Source of the DNA: Microvelia longipes
Lineage: Eukaryota > Arthropoda > Insecta > Hemiptera > Veliidae
Length of the DNA: 64,000 bases
Reading direction: 5' to 3'
Assembly: GCA_018340805.1 (NCBI GenBank)
Contig: JACMZG010001911.1
Coordinates: 58,134,959 to 58,198,958 of the forward strand
The notes under the pieces are model-generated. The model did no database searches, was not told the DNA's origin, and saw only the letters and a program-made list of their open reading frames with translations. The position numbers and the translations under genes were made by a program. How positions within the stretch are numbered: the stretch's first letter is position 1; each line of letters opens with the position of its first letter. Of this stretch, positions 1 to 10,740 are shown one piece after another.

Positions 1-262
1 CTATAATAATAATAATAATAATACCCGTTTAGAGCTTTGCGGCCCATCAGAGATAACCCCTGCGGGAACCATATCTAGGGTGTTGTGGCAACCGTTACGC
101 TTAAAGTGTAATCTAAAGTTGGGGATAAGTTATTTGAACAATAATCTTATATTAGCTGAGAGCGTAACCTGGGATGCGAACCCCAGACCTCCGTGGTGTC
201 AAAGGTCAGTTTTATAACTGACGCCTTAACTACCTCGACCACGGAGGCGGCTCTCCTAGTTG
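1..262 (-). repeat. tRNA-derived SINE-like element with (ATT)n tail
   Basis: Read on the minus strand from 262 downward, the element opens with a tRNA-like head: an A-box-like stretch (TGGTCGAGGTAGTTAAGGCG), an anticodon-arm-like hairpin around TCAGT/ACTGA, and a B-box (GGGTTCGCATCCC). A non-tRNA body of about 150 bp follows, ending in (TTA)n at window position 1-23. Head, body and short-repeat tail is the usual layout of a SINE. The copy may continue beyond the window edge. No family name can be given. Confidence 0.6.
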
Positions 263-840
263 TATCATTATATTAATTTTGTTTCTTGAAATTATTAAAG
301 CTCAGCTAAGGGTTGCTAAGCACGGAAACTCGCATTCCAAAGGAAATTAGCCCGACATGCGGACCTTATTAACTTATGTAACGTAAAAAAACAATTAAAA
401 ATTATGGCCCTTACCAGGATTCAAAACCCAGGTACCATGGCTTTGAGTACTTTGAGGGTTCGAATCGACTCCGGACCATTTCGTTTATTGACTGCTGTTT
501 TTTCGACTTTTCGGACTCTTTAAATGTTTGTATCGGCTTCAGACCGGTTTTAATTGATTCAGCACCCCTAAAAATATTAAAAATGACACCCTACTCGATA
601 TTTTATTGTAAACGTAATTTTTTCAATGGGTTTTCCGATTATTTGGTCACTCATTAGCTCGGCAAACCGGGTTAATGACGTCACAAAAATCTGATTTCAA
701 TAGGGTTCGTGTCCTTTCTAAGGTTAACTTTTGTACCAAGTTTGTTTAAAAATTTTTATTCGTTGGAAAGGTACCGTGTTTGCAAGTAAGTGTAGAAATA
801 CATATATTCACACACTATAAATAAATAATAAATAAGTAAA
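263..840. other. Gene-free stretch, possible SINE fragment
   Basis: No coding exon is recognisable. Around 405-475 there are two B-box-like strings (GATTCAAAACCC and GGTTCGAATCGAC), so another degraded tRNA-derived SINE is possible, but no clear A-box accompanies them. Confidence 0.3.
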
Positions 841-859
841 TATATATAATATATCGTCG

Positions 860-919
<60 letters not shown>

Positions 920-962
920 TATATATTTTTTTTTTTTTTATTTTTTTTTTTTATATATTTTT
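841..962. repeat. (TA)n microsatellite and T-rich tract
   Basis: Long alternating TA run followed by runs of T. Confidence 0.9.
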
Positions 963-1168
963 TCCAAAGGAAATTCGCTTAAAAGAGTCAATCACGAATC
1001 TTTACGTATTATTTATATTTTCAAGCCATGCAAGAATGTATTGATAGTAAATTAAATTTTGTGTCGACCTGTCACATTTATTAATTGATATATTTAATTA
1101 CTCAAAACGATTAGATAACTTCCAAATTATATATTGACCATATAAAAAGCATATAAGCGAATGTTTAC

Positions 1169-1272
1169 CTTATAGAGAGGATTCGTTGGGTCCAATTTAC
1201 CAATTAGTGGATTATGAGCAGCCAACGAGACTCCTAGTAATGCTAAAACATAGGCTATCTTCATCATTTTTT
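1169..1272 (-). CDS. Signal-peptide exon of a putative secreted protein (partial gene)
   Basis: On the minus strand an acceptor (CTTTTCAG at 1273-1280) is followed by five A's and two adjacent ATG codons (1265-1267 and 1262-1264). The frame runs 33 codons to a GT donor (CTATAAG|GTAAAC, boundary at 1169/1168). The peptide begins MMKIAYVLALLGVSLAAH, a typical eukaryotic signal peptide with a predicted cut after the Ala-Ala, followed by NPLIGKLDPTNPLYK. This looks like the first coding exon of a secreted protein, with a 5' UTR intron upstream. The next exon would lie between 1168 and 1 or beyond the window; I could not find it. The 36-bp minisatellite lies about 90 bp upstream, in the putative UTR intron. 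The protein family is unknown. Chance occurrence is possible, since only one exon is seen. Confidence 0.42.
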
Positions 1273-1356
1273 CTGAAAAGTGAAATAAATATCTTTTGTA
1301 TTTTAAAACAATACTAAACATAAGATGGTAGTTAAGCAATAATCGCGCAATTAAAG

Positions 1357-1795
1357 GGCCATAGTTTGGTGCTTGTAGTACACCTGTCAAAGGGCCATAG
1401 CTTGTTCCTTGTGTACACCTGTCAAGGGCCATAGCTTGGTCCTTGTAGTACACCAATCTAAGGACCATAGCTTGGTCCTTGTAGTACACCTATCAAAGGG
1501 CCATAGCTTAGTCCTTGTAGTACACCTGACAAAGGGCCATAGCTTAGTCCTTGTAGTACACCTGTCAAAGGGCCATAGCTTGGTCTTTGTAGTAAACCTG
1601 GGCCATAGCTTGGTCTTGTAGTACCTTCAAGGGCATAGGTTCCTTGTAGTACACCTGTCAAAGGGCCATAGCTTGATCCTTGTAGTACACCTGTCAAAGG
1701 GCCATAGCTTGGTCCTTGTAGTACACCTGTCAAAGGGCCATAGCTTGATCCTTGTAGTACACCTGTCGAAGGGCATAGCTTGATCCTTGTGCTCC
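1357..1795. repeat. 36-bp minisatellite (about 12 copies)
   Basis: Tandem copies of a unit close to CACCTGTCAAAGGGCCATAG + CTTGGTCCTTGTAGTA, with point changes and two shortened copies near 1600-1650. The open frames that cross it on both strands are translations of the repeat, not genes. Confidence 0.95.
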
Positions 1796-2268
1796 AAAAA
1801 TACTAATGACTCATGATATAATTTTTTTTGGACATCACAACTAGACCTTAAGATATATTTTTGTATAAAGTTTAAATTTTCTAGCATATACACAATGAGA
1901 CGCACACAAACAGACAGACAGACGCGTCAAACGGATAATTAAGTTAAAGGCCAGTTTCGGATTATTGGTGTAATAAGAATACATTTCCTACATACCTAGA
2001 GTATACGTAAAAAAGAAGTAAAAACTTACCAAAAATGTATGACCAAGTGAACTGATAATTTATAAATAAATCTGAGAATATAGTATCCAAGTTAAATTCC
2101 ACACGTGGTACTTAAAATTATTCTCCTCTTATAGATAATATTTATTAAAATCAATTAGGTAATTATTGATTTATTAATTAATTTGATATTTTATGTTACA
2201 AATAAGCACTCGAACATCAATATTGTTTATCATTTGATACTACCGAGTTTTGCATGAATAGTTGTCAG
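1796..2268. other. Gene-free; reverse copy of a common interspersed repeat
   Basis: The stretch 1815-1930 is a reversed, degraded copy of the family seen at 55610-55990: hallmarks are the 'tagcatatacacaatgag' block and an (AGAC)n run. The remainder shows nothing gene-like. Confidence 0.45.
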
Positions 2269-2634
2269 TTGACACAATATAATTGTGCGAGAGACACCTA
2301 GGAAATGTAACAAGCAAGATGCAATGCTACATCTGGGAACTGTTCCGTCATTCGATATTCGTCATCTTTGATGGCTCGACATAATTTTATGTCCCACTCT
2401 GTTTTGTTTCGTCTAACTCATCAGGGCGCCGACAGAGCCTGAATTCACTTTGACCTTCAATTAATTCCGAAGAATATAATGTGAAGTATTTACCAGAGAC
2501 GAGAAACAGAGTGGGGACATTATGCCGGGCTATCAATAATGACGAAGTCGAATGATGGAACAGTTCCTAAATGTAGCATTGCATCTTGCTTGTTACATTT
2601 CCTAGGTGTCTCTCGCACAATTATATTGTGTCAA
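2269..2634. mobile_element. Foldback MITE (family A, near-complete copy)
   Basis: Terminal inverted repeats start TTGACACAATATAATTGTGC and end in its reverse complement at 2634. The inverted arms extend over more than 100 bp (for example GGAACTGTTCC on the left side and the matching block near 2560). Other partial copies lie at 10741-10985, 57740-58025 and 62925-63112. There is no coding capacity, so it is a non-autonomous element. The flanking string ATCATTTGATACTACCGAG recurs beside the 10.9-kb copy, so the true ends may lie 40 bp further out. Confidence 0.75.
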
Positions 2635-2985
2635 GAATATTGTTAATGTTATTCCATTTTTACTTTTCCTCATTCATACAGTATGTATATAGGAAAAGTA
2701 TTGAGTTTTCACTACAAATATAAAACCGAGGTTACACCTGTATCAACAGTTTAGGATGTTTTCAAGACTTCCTATGTGGTTTTTAACAAGTTGCTTGTAT
2801 ATATAGAGATATATAATAGAGGGGGCATATCCTATTATAATATATTTAGGCCTGAAACATCTTTTTGGGGCTCTTAAGGGCTCTGTGTAACCTTATTGAA
2901 ACCTTCTTCAAAACTAAGTTGAAGTTAAAATAAATTAATTGTTTTTGCCTTCCCGAACATTATAGTATTTAGTGAGTATTTAATA
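2635..2985. repeat. Interspersed repeat fragments
   Basis: Contains one degraded copy of the ACTTTTCCTCATT family (2663-2790) and one copy of a block starting GGCCTGAAACATC (2849-2960) that recurs at 54724-54840. No gene is seen. Confidence 0.5.
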
Positions 2986-2987
2986 CT

Positions 2988-3690
2988 GACTGTATGCGCT
3001 AAACTGTATCTTTATTATTTGTATCTATAACGACTAGATACGCTAAACTGTACTTATATTATTTGTATTTATAACGACTGCGCTACTGCTGTATCTATAA
3101 ATAGATGCGCTAAACTGCTACTGTTTTATTATTTGTATTCTATAACGACTGTATGCGCTAAACTGTACTTTTATTATTTTTTATTTATAACGACTGTATT
3201 GCGCTAAAACTGTACTTATTATTTGTATCTATAACGACTAGATGCGCTAAACTGTACTTTTATTATTTGAATTTATAACGACTGTATGCGCTAAACTGTA
3301 CTTTTATTATTTGTATTTATAACGACTGTATGCGCTAAACTGTATCTTTATTATTTGTATCTATAACGACCGTATGCGCTAAACTGTATCTTTATTATTT
3401 GTATCTATAACGACTAGATGCGCTAAACTGTACTTTTATTATTTGAATTTATAACGACTGTATGACTGCGAACTGTATCTTATTATTTGCGTTATCTATA
3501 ACGACCGTATGCGCTAAACTGTATCTTTATTATTTGTATCTATAACCTATAACGACCGTATGCGCTAAACTGTATCTTTATTGATTTGTATTTGTAAATC
3601 GACTAGATGCGCTAAACTGTACTTTTATTATTTGAAATTATAAACGACTGTATGCGCTAAAACTGTATCTTTATTATTTTTTTTAATTAT
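2988..3690. repeat. 44-bp satellite, block 1 (about 15 copies)
   Basis: Tandem monomers built on TATGCGCTAAACTGTATCTT + TATTATTTGTATCTATAACGAC, with two recurring variants (TGTATC versus TGTACT; ACTGTATG versus ACTAGATG) that appear in runs, which suggests a higher-order arrangement. The same satellite resumes at 5212. Confidence 0.95.
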
Positions 3691-3871
3691 CTTTATTAAA
3701 TAAATTAATTAAAATTACAAAGTAAATTATTTAAAGATTAGCCTGTTCATGATGGCCCCTAGGCCTGAGCTGAACAGGCGTTGACTTAATATTACACTTT
3801 TATAATTATAATATTTACCTATATTTATTATATTATTATTATTATTGTTTATTTATTTACATTTTTAACAC

Positions 3872-4797
3872 TATAATACGACACACGGCTAAAAATCAAT
3901 TGACAGCCCGCCAAATCTCAATGCTTTCAACCCTCTTTTTTTAATTAAAAAATCCCTTCTTTTATGTAACAAAAACAATTCCCTACTCTGGCAACACTGA
4001 AAGTCAGGTTATGTTTTGAATTTTATTATTTGTTTTTATTTGATATCGTATTTTTTTATTTTTAAAAATTATTTATTTACTTTTTAAGAAGGAATATTGT
4101 TGTATCTTATAAATTTACCAACTAAGTGTTGCTTTAAATTTGTTCGGGAAGTGTGAATTAAGTGGAGTTAAAGTTGTTAATACGTAATGCAATGGATCAT
4201 AATAGTTCTATGATAAAGTTTGACGATTTAAATAAATGTCAGCTATAACTACTTTTTTCCAAAACAAACTGCTTTTTGTGTCAAGTTTGTATAATTGAAT
4301 GCGTATTGTTTCATTTTATAAAAATAATATGACACAATATGCATTCAAGACTTAAAAAGTCAAGACTGTCATCTATTGAAAGACATGGCATTTTCAAAAA
4401 AATGCTGTCTTTTGGTTGACAGAGCACAAAACCTGCGCTGTACTAAAATAGCAAGAAATGCTTGAAGAATACGTTAATGTCCAAGCGTCATATATAGGCA
4501 CTCAGATCATATTACAACTTCGCAATAATTGGATGAATCGAACAAACTGGAATGAAACGAAACTAAATCAAACAGATCAATATGCACAATGAGGGAAATA
4601 AAAGCGACGCGAGGTTACAAATATTTACAACCAGTGTTGCCTTTTTATGATTTTATTTACGAAAAAGGTATTTTTTTATACGAGGTTGGCATGAGGTAGA
4701 GGGGGGAAAGAGCGGGGTCGGTCTGAACCAATAGAATTCTTTCCCTCACAGATTTTTGGCGCGCTGTCAATTGATTTTAGCCGTGTGTCGTATTATA
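3872..4797. mobile_element. TA-target non-autonomous DNA transposon (family B), 926 bp
   Basis: The ends are inverted: TATAATACGACACACGGC on the left and GCCGTGTGTCGTATTATA on the right, with the TIR continuing through TAAAAATCAATTGACAG. No open frame encodes a transposase. A shorter copy at 6684-7421 has an empty-site counterpart in this window that indicates a TA target. Superfamily assignment (Tc1/mariner-like by its TA target) is inference. Confidence 0.85.
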
Positions 4798-5211
4798 ATT
4801 TGGTTTGTAATTATATTTTAAAATTATATTATATAATTTATAATATTTAATAAATTTAATATTTATTATTATTATCATTTATCAATCAATTTAATTTAAT
4901 GATATTATTTAATAGCTATAAATTCTTTATTTACAGAGATTTTTTTATTAAGTATTCTTTTATATGCTTTTTAAAAATTATCTAGTTTTTCCAATAATTT
5001 AATTTTTGAGGAAGGTTGTTGAAACCACACAATCCCTTGTAGTACCAGTGCCTTTGAGCAGTGCTAGTGCGGCAGTATGGAACTGTCAACAATGTAATGC
5101 CATACTTCTCGTATTAATACCATGTAGTAATACTTCTATACTACTCATGTTTTTGTGTACTTGAGTTAAGTACGCAGCCTGTATCATTTGGTCTACATTT
5201 AATATATACAT
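4798..5211. other. AT-rich spacer between satellite blocks
   Basis: Nothing gene-like is seen between the family B element and the second satellite block. Confidence 0.5.
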
Positions 5212-5640
5212 TAAATAACGACTGTATGCGCTAAACTGTATCTTTATTATTTGTATCTTATAACGACTAGATGCGCTAAACTGTACTTTTATTATTTTAT
5301 CTAAACGACTAGATGCGCTAAACTGTACTTTTATTATTTGAATTTATAACGACTGTATGCGCTAAACTGTACTTTTATTATTTGTATATAACGACCGTAT
5401 GCGCTAAACTGTATCTTTATTATTGTATCTATAACGACCGTATGCGCTAAACTGTATCTTTATTATTTGTATCTATAACGACTAGATGCGCTAAACTGTA
5501 CTTTTATTTGTATTTATAACGACTGTATGCGCTAAACTGTATCTTTTATTATTTGTATCTATAACGACCGTATGCGCTAAACTGTATCTTTATTATTTGT
5601 ATCTATAACGAATGGATGCGCTAAACTGTATCTTTATTCC
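5212..5640. repeat. 44-bp satellite, block 2 (about 10 copies)
   Basis: Same monomer and same variants as the 2988-3690 block and the same orientation, so the two are one array split by about 1.5 kb of other sequence. Confidence 0.95.
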
Positions 5641-6261
5641 CGCTCATTTGTTTTCGCTACCTACATCTGTCAAAAAACTGTTTTTATTTTAACAGGTCTT
5701 TAACACATAAGTGTTAAAGACCTGGTATTCACCAGGTCTTTTGGTATTCCAGAATGGTCTGATAATACTAATATTGCGTCAATAATTAAAATCAACTCTA
5801 AAACGGAGGCAAAAAATCTTTTTTATTACTTTTTAAATCTATTAAAACTCAGATCTTTTCATTTGAATGAGTGATTAAAAATTACCAATTCTTAATAATA
5901 TGTCAGCCTAAGAATGATTAAACAAATAAATAGAAAAATAAATAAATATGAAACAAACTCATTTTCAATAGACTTGGTCAGTTCAAGCAGTTCAAAAAAT
6001 AATAAAAAATATTTAAATAATAAATTAATTTCTCATTTAATTATTTTTCTATTTAATATCCTGAGGGTACACTTTACTTTAAAATTATTATTTGCTTAAG
6101 TTAAGATCAGTTTATTTTTATGCAGTTGCACATGTTTTTATTTTCTGTCATTTTTCACTATTATGTTAAGTCAACTTATTTGTATAAGTGTAATACTTAA
6201 AAACAATAAATTTATTCTATTCTATTCTATTCTATTCATAAGTGTTAAAAAAGCGAAGGAA
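5641..6261. other. Probable 5' leader/intron sequence
   Basis: No coding sequence is recognised. A short hairpin lies at 5693-5723 (AACAGGTCTTTAACAC and its complement) and an (ATTCT)n run at 6214-6240, about 20 bp before the candidate start codon of the zinc-finger gene. Confidence 0.4.
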
Positions 6262-6337
6262 ATGGATTTGAAATTCGTTACATTTCCAATGGCATTACTT
6301 GAGAGATCTTCAGTTAAAACAGAACCCTCTGAACCAG
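6262..6337 (+). CDS. Candidate first coding exon of the zinc-finger gene
   Basis: The ATG at 6262 sits in a good context (GGAAATGG). The exon encodes MDLKFVTFPMALLERSSVKT and then EPSEPG up to a donor (GAACCAG|GTAATA, 6337/6338), ending in phase 1. The VKTEP-type string is typical of the acidic, sumoylation-prone N-termini of insect C2H2 proteins (family knowledge). The next candidate exon at 11095 starts in the matching phase. No transcript evidence is available, so it could belong to another gene. Confidence 0.45.
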
Positions 6338-6683
6338 GTAATATTTTTTCACATTAAAAAATTTAAATAAATTACAAAAATCTTTTTAAAGCAGATTTTT
6401 TCAAATAATACATTTTTATTAACTTTTGTTTTAAACTATAGTGTAATAGAATTAACAATTGACTTTAATCACATATTTTGGGCTTTCAATATAACTAGAA
6501 ATGTCAAAAAAAGAAAATTTTGCTCGCTAGGGCCAAAGATGATTTAAATTTATAAGGTGATTAAATTCGATGTAAACAAACCAAACGCAGTCGGAGGTTA
6601 TAACCTGACTTTTTTATGAATGGCGTGACGTCATTGCAGGAATCGAATATAGGCGACTTAAATTGAAAATCATGAATAATTAC
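6338..6683. repeat. Intron sequence; left part of a repeat inverted at 9255-9530
   Basis: The stretch 6540-6683 matches the reverse complement of about 9390-9530, and 7422-7545 matches that of 9256-9385. No gene is seen. Confidence 0.6.
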
Positions 6684-7421
6684 TATAATACGACACACGG
6701 CTAAAATCAATTGACACCCCGCCAAAATCTCAATGCTTTCAACCCTCATTTTTAAATAAAAAAAATCCCTTCTTTTAAGTAACAAAAAAAATCCCCTACT
6801 CTGGCAACACTGAAAGTCAGGTTATGTTTTGAATTTTATTATTTGTTTTTATTTGATATCATATTTTTTTATTTTTAAAAATTATTTATTTACTTTTTAA
6901 GTAGGAATATTGTTGTATCTTATAAATTTACCTAAGTGTTGCATTAAATTTGTTCGGGAAGTATGAATTAAGTGAAGTTAAAGTTGTTGATTACGTAATG
7001 CAATGGATCATAATAGTTCTACGATAAAAAAATGCTGTCTTTTGGTTGACAGACCCAAGACCCTGCGCTGTACTCAAATAGCAAGAAATGCTTGAAGAAT
7101 ACATCAATGTCCATGCGTCAAATATAGGCACTCATATTACAACTCTGCAATAATTAAATGATTTAAACAGATTGGAATGAAGCGAAACGAACTCGAACAG
7201 ATAATTATGCACAAAGGGAAATAAAAGTGACGCGAGGGTTACAAATATTTACAACCAGTGTTGCCTTTTTATGATTTTATTTACGAAAAAGGTATTTTTT
7301 TATACCGAGGTTGGCATAAAGTGGAGGGGGAAAGATCGTGGTCGGTCTGAACCAATTGAATTCTTTCCCTCACAGATTTTTGGCGCGCTGTCAATTGATT
7401 TTAGCCGTGTGTCGAATTATA
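6684..7421. mobile_element. TA-target DNA transposon (family B), internally deleted copy, 738 bp
   Basis: It has the same TIRs as 3872-4797 (TATAATACGACACACGGC and its complement, the latter with one change, GTCGAATTATA). It follows the longer copy closely but lacks about 180 bp around position 7026, where 'ctacgataaa' joins directly to 'aaaatgctg'. The reverse-complement copy at 9255-9530 has the same flanks without this insertion, reading AATTAC-TA-ATTGTAAAC, so the element duplicated a TA on insertion. Confidence 0.88.
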
Positions 7422-7544
7422 ATTGTAAACAAAATAAACGAAAGTTTTGACCGAAAATGTCTGAGATTATTAACTAGTATAAGATTGATTAATTTACGTA
7501 GAAATAATTCATTTTTTACACAACATTTCAGTGAAATTAACTGA

Positions 7545-8207
7545 GATTTACCTCCTAAGTAGTTTTTAAAAGTTGTCTGTTTGTATGTGTGAGTGTGCCT
7601 TACCATCGTAGCACTCAGAGCATTTATGGCAGAGTTGAAACTTGGTACAAAAATCAATCTTTAGGTTTAGTTGAGCTAAATAATGTTTTTACATCAATAA
7701 CCGGCAATAATTTCGAAAATTCATAACCTAACATGTCTGATGTTTTATGGTTAAGCTAGAGTATAAATTATTGCCACCTTGCGTTCGTAAGTTTCCTTGG
7801 CTCCGTGGATAAAGCGGTCGCTCGGGATCTCGATGGTTGACGGTTCGAATCGCGGTCGAGGCGAAGCCATTTTTAGTTTATTTTTGATCTTTTGAATATT
7901 TCTATCTGTGTCTAACTGATTTTCGATCGAATGGATCGACACATTTTTCAAATTTTTTGAAATTATTGCCGGTCATTGATGTCAAAAACATTTTTTACCT
8001 AATTGCACAACTAAACCTAAATATTGAAGTTTTAACCCTCTATCATACATGCTCTGAGAGTTGTCTTTCTGTATGTATGAGGGTGCCTTACCTAAGTAAG
8101 GCACACTCATACATACAGACAAACCTTGTGTGCCTTACTTAGGTAAGGCACACTCATACATACAGACAAACAACTTTGGGAAAACTACTAAGGAGGTAAA
8201 TCTCGGT
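7545..8207. mobile_element. Foldback element with a tRNA-like sequence in the loop
   Basis: The left arm 7545-7722 (from GAGATTTACCTCCTAAGTAG) pairs with the right arm 7957-8207, which ends CTACTAAGGAGGTAAATCTC. The shared inner end includes CGGCAATAATTTC. The right arm carries an extra nested hairpin of a GCCTTACTTAGGTAAGGC type at 8080-8155. The unpaired loop 7723-7956 holds a tRNA-like sequence. Confidence 0.7.
7794..7868 (+). repeat. tRNA-like (SINE head) sequence
   Basis: TTGGCTCCGTGGATAAAGCG resembles an A-box region and GACGGTTCGAATCGC a B-box, spaced as in a tRNA. The 5' CTTGGCT has a partial acceptor partner (AGCCA) at 7864-7868. It does not fold into a clean cloverleaf by eye and lacks a proper discriminator and acceptor stem, so a tRNA-derived SINE is more likely than a working tRNA. 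Confidence 0.5.
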
Positions 8208-8324
8208 TTCAGATGTTGCAGACACAAGAGCCCTATACCCCTACGGTATAAAATACTTTTTATATAAAATACATACGGTATAAATTAAGAAAAGTAAAAA
8301 TTAAGCAACCATTTTTTTAAAAAA

Positions 8325-8399
8325 AGTAATCCGAAGATCTGAGGCTTGAACCCGTGATCTCCTGTATTAGAAGCGAATGCGTATCCACAACGTATCCAG
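8325..8399 (-). repeat. tRNA-like SINE fragment
   Basis: On the minus strand there is a B-box (CACGGGTTCAAGCCTC) downstream of an A-box-like AGGCCTGGATACG. It lies directly beside the target-site duplication of the 8409-9182 element. Confidence 0.4.
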
Positions 8400-8408
8400 G
8401 CCTTATGG

Positions 8409-9182
8409 CAGGGGGGGTTAACTTAAATGAGGAAAAGTTTGGACTCGATTATCGCAAGCTACTAAAAATAACGCTGCGGCGGACCGGTGCGGACAACTTA
8501 TAAACTAACCCCAATAGCTTTCCAAAAATGACTGATTATATTTTTATATTTAAATTTATGAATACCATGACAATTCTTGGTTATGACAGCTACATTTATT
8601 ATTATTATAAAATTGATTGTTTTCTGTATGTATTTTTCACAAAAACGTTTCACCGTTGCATGTTCTGTATTTCCAAAATTCAGAAACTAAAAGTAAATAG
8701 AAACCTTTTTAAAACTTCCAGAGAACGCTAATGATGGCAGATAAGTATATTTCATTTAATTAATTTATTGATTTAGTCGATTTTATCAGGTAATTAAATT
8801 TAATCACATGTGCGCATTTCGCCGATGTAATTAAAATACAGGCTGCATTAAATGCCAAAATCTATCTTTTAGCACGTGTAAAACTTTAGCCACTATTTCA
8901 TTATTACCTGATCGAATCAATTAAATTAATAAATTACTTAAATGAAAAACTTAAAAATAATCACAAGTGTTCTGTGAAAGATTAAAGTGGTAGGGTTAGT
9001 TAGAAGTATAACTATACAAAGTATAAAAATTAAATTTCAAACTGACTGTGGGCATAAAGCGGGAAATCAAGACACGCCCACTCAATTGAAAGGAAGGTCC
9101 GCCGCAGCGCTAGCGTCGACCGGAATCCAAATTTTCCCACCATTGAGTCGACAGTCTTACTGTTTAAGTATCTATAGTCTCT
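8409..9182 (+). mobile_element. Non-autonomous DNA element (family C) with 9-bp target duplication, 774 bp
   Basis: The element starts CAGGGGGGGTTAACTT and ends TATCTATAGTCTCT. It is bounded by GCCTTATGG at 8400-8408 and again at 9183-9191, a perfect 9-bp direct repeat. A second, opposite copy at 17752-18506 has its own different 9-bp repeat, which fixes the ends. The middle (8740-8950) folds back on itself. There is no coding capacity. A 9-bp duplication is usual for Mutator-like elements (family knowledge), but the ends are not obvious inverted repeats, so the class stays open. Confidence 0.85.
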
Positions 9183-9254
9183 GCCTTATGGTTAGTTGAC
9201 AGATTATTTTCCAAAACAAATGTAACGTAAACAAAACAACTACTTAGTTATACA

Positions 9255-9530
9255 AATGTGTTAATTTCACTGAAATGTTGAGTAAAAATTATTTATTTCT
9301 ACGTAAATTAATTAATCTTATTCTAGTTAATAATCTCAAAAATGTTCGGTCAAAACTTTTGCTTATTTTGTTTACAATTAGTAATTATTCATGATTTTCA
9401 ATGTAAGTCGCCTATATCGATTCCTGCAATGATGTCACGACATTCATAAAAAAAGTCATGTTATAACCTCTGACAGCGTTTGGTTGGTTTAAATCGAATT
9501 TAATCACCTTATAAATTCCTATAATCTTGA
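9255..9530 (-). repeat. Inverted copy of 6540-7545 lacking the family B insertion (empty site)
   Basis: Its reverse complement runs through the sequence flanking the 6684-7421 element on both sides without interruption. This serves as an in-window empty target site. Confidence 0.8.
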
Positions 9531-10740
9531 CTTTTAACGACTATTTTAATCGTAGAGGAGGCCTAAAGTCATGCTGCCTGTCATTGGACGAAGGCTACAT
9601 TGTGTGACAGAAATTCGTACAAAACAATAACACAAACATACAAATTTATATGTTTCAGGCGCAAATAAAACAGCTCGAAAGGTCTGTTTACACAATATTA
9701 TGACATTTGACAATCTTCTGTCAGTTCACAGCGTGGTAGCCATTGTTTAAACCACAGATAACATAACCCTATACGGCAAGATTGCCAAGTTCTCTCTTCT
9801 TCTACCTTTGACTGACTACTAGCGCTAGTCTCCCATAATAGTGGTAAAAAATAGAAACACAAGACACTCTCCTGCCTTTTTACAAATCAAACTAGATCTT
9901 TTGGACACGTATTAGCTCATTGAGCTGTATTGGGACATCACAAATAATCACAGCGTAGCATCTGTATTATTTTCAATAAATGCGCAAAGGAGCATTAAAA
10001 ATAAAATAAGAGCCAAAGGAAAAAATTCCACACTAAACATCCAAAAACTCGGAGCTCTTCTGTATTTAAACATTTATTGTATGAATTTATGTAACGCAAA
10101 TAGTGAATGCATGTACTTATTCCTCGTTGAATTTATTAAGCAATATTAAAAAAAATTAAAAGAAATTATTAAAATAAAATACTAAAATACGTTTTTTTCA
10201 ATAAAAAGTACTCAAGGGGTTATGAAATTAACAGATTGTCATTCCAAATACCTAATAATCAAGAGAACATTGTGTACTCGAGTTGTTCTGTCACACCGGA
10301 AAAACACGAGTCAAACCGATAATAACTCGACAAGCTTACTATTTTTTCCTCTACCTTGGGAGACCAGCGCTACTACGGATCAACCAAATTGCTAAAGCAG
10401 GACCCACCCTGGTTAAAACACCGAGAACGGTTTACTTATTACTTATTTGTCGGTTTACTTGCTTTATATTTTAAACATATTATATTAATTTTACACGTGT
10501 ACTTCAAACCTCTTAAAGTAGATTTGAAAAAATAAGGTTGACGATCCACAATTACTTTTAAACAGTCAAACATATGAAAATTCGACGCAATATAATTGGG
10601 TCGCGCACAAGCAATGAACTTATGCGACACAAATGGTCAATATATATTATTTTATTTATTTATAATTTGTAATTTAATCTTTGTAAACAGGTATTTATGT
10701 ATAAATAAACGATTTATTTATTTATTTTATTTATTTAAAA
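9531..10740. other. Intron/intergenic, no gene recognised
   Basis: AT-rich with short open frames of low-complexity composition. No domain, exon boundary pair or RNA gene could be supported. Confidence 0.5.

Noticed and set aside
1409..1905. Repetitive open frames on both strands over 1.4-1.9 kb
   Set aside because: Direct translation of the 36-bp minisatellite; only the downstream part of one minus-strand frame (1169-1267) looks like a real exon.
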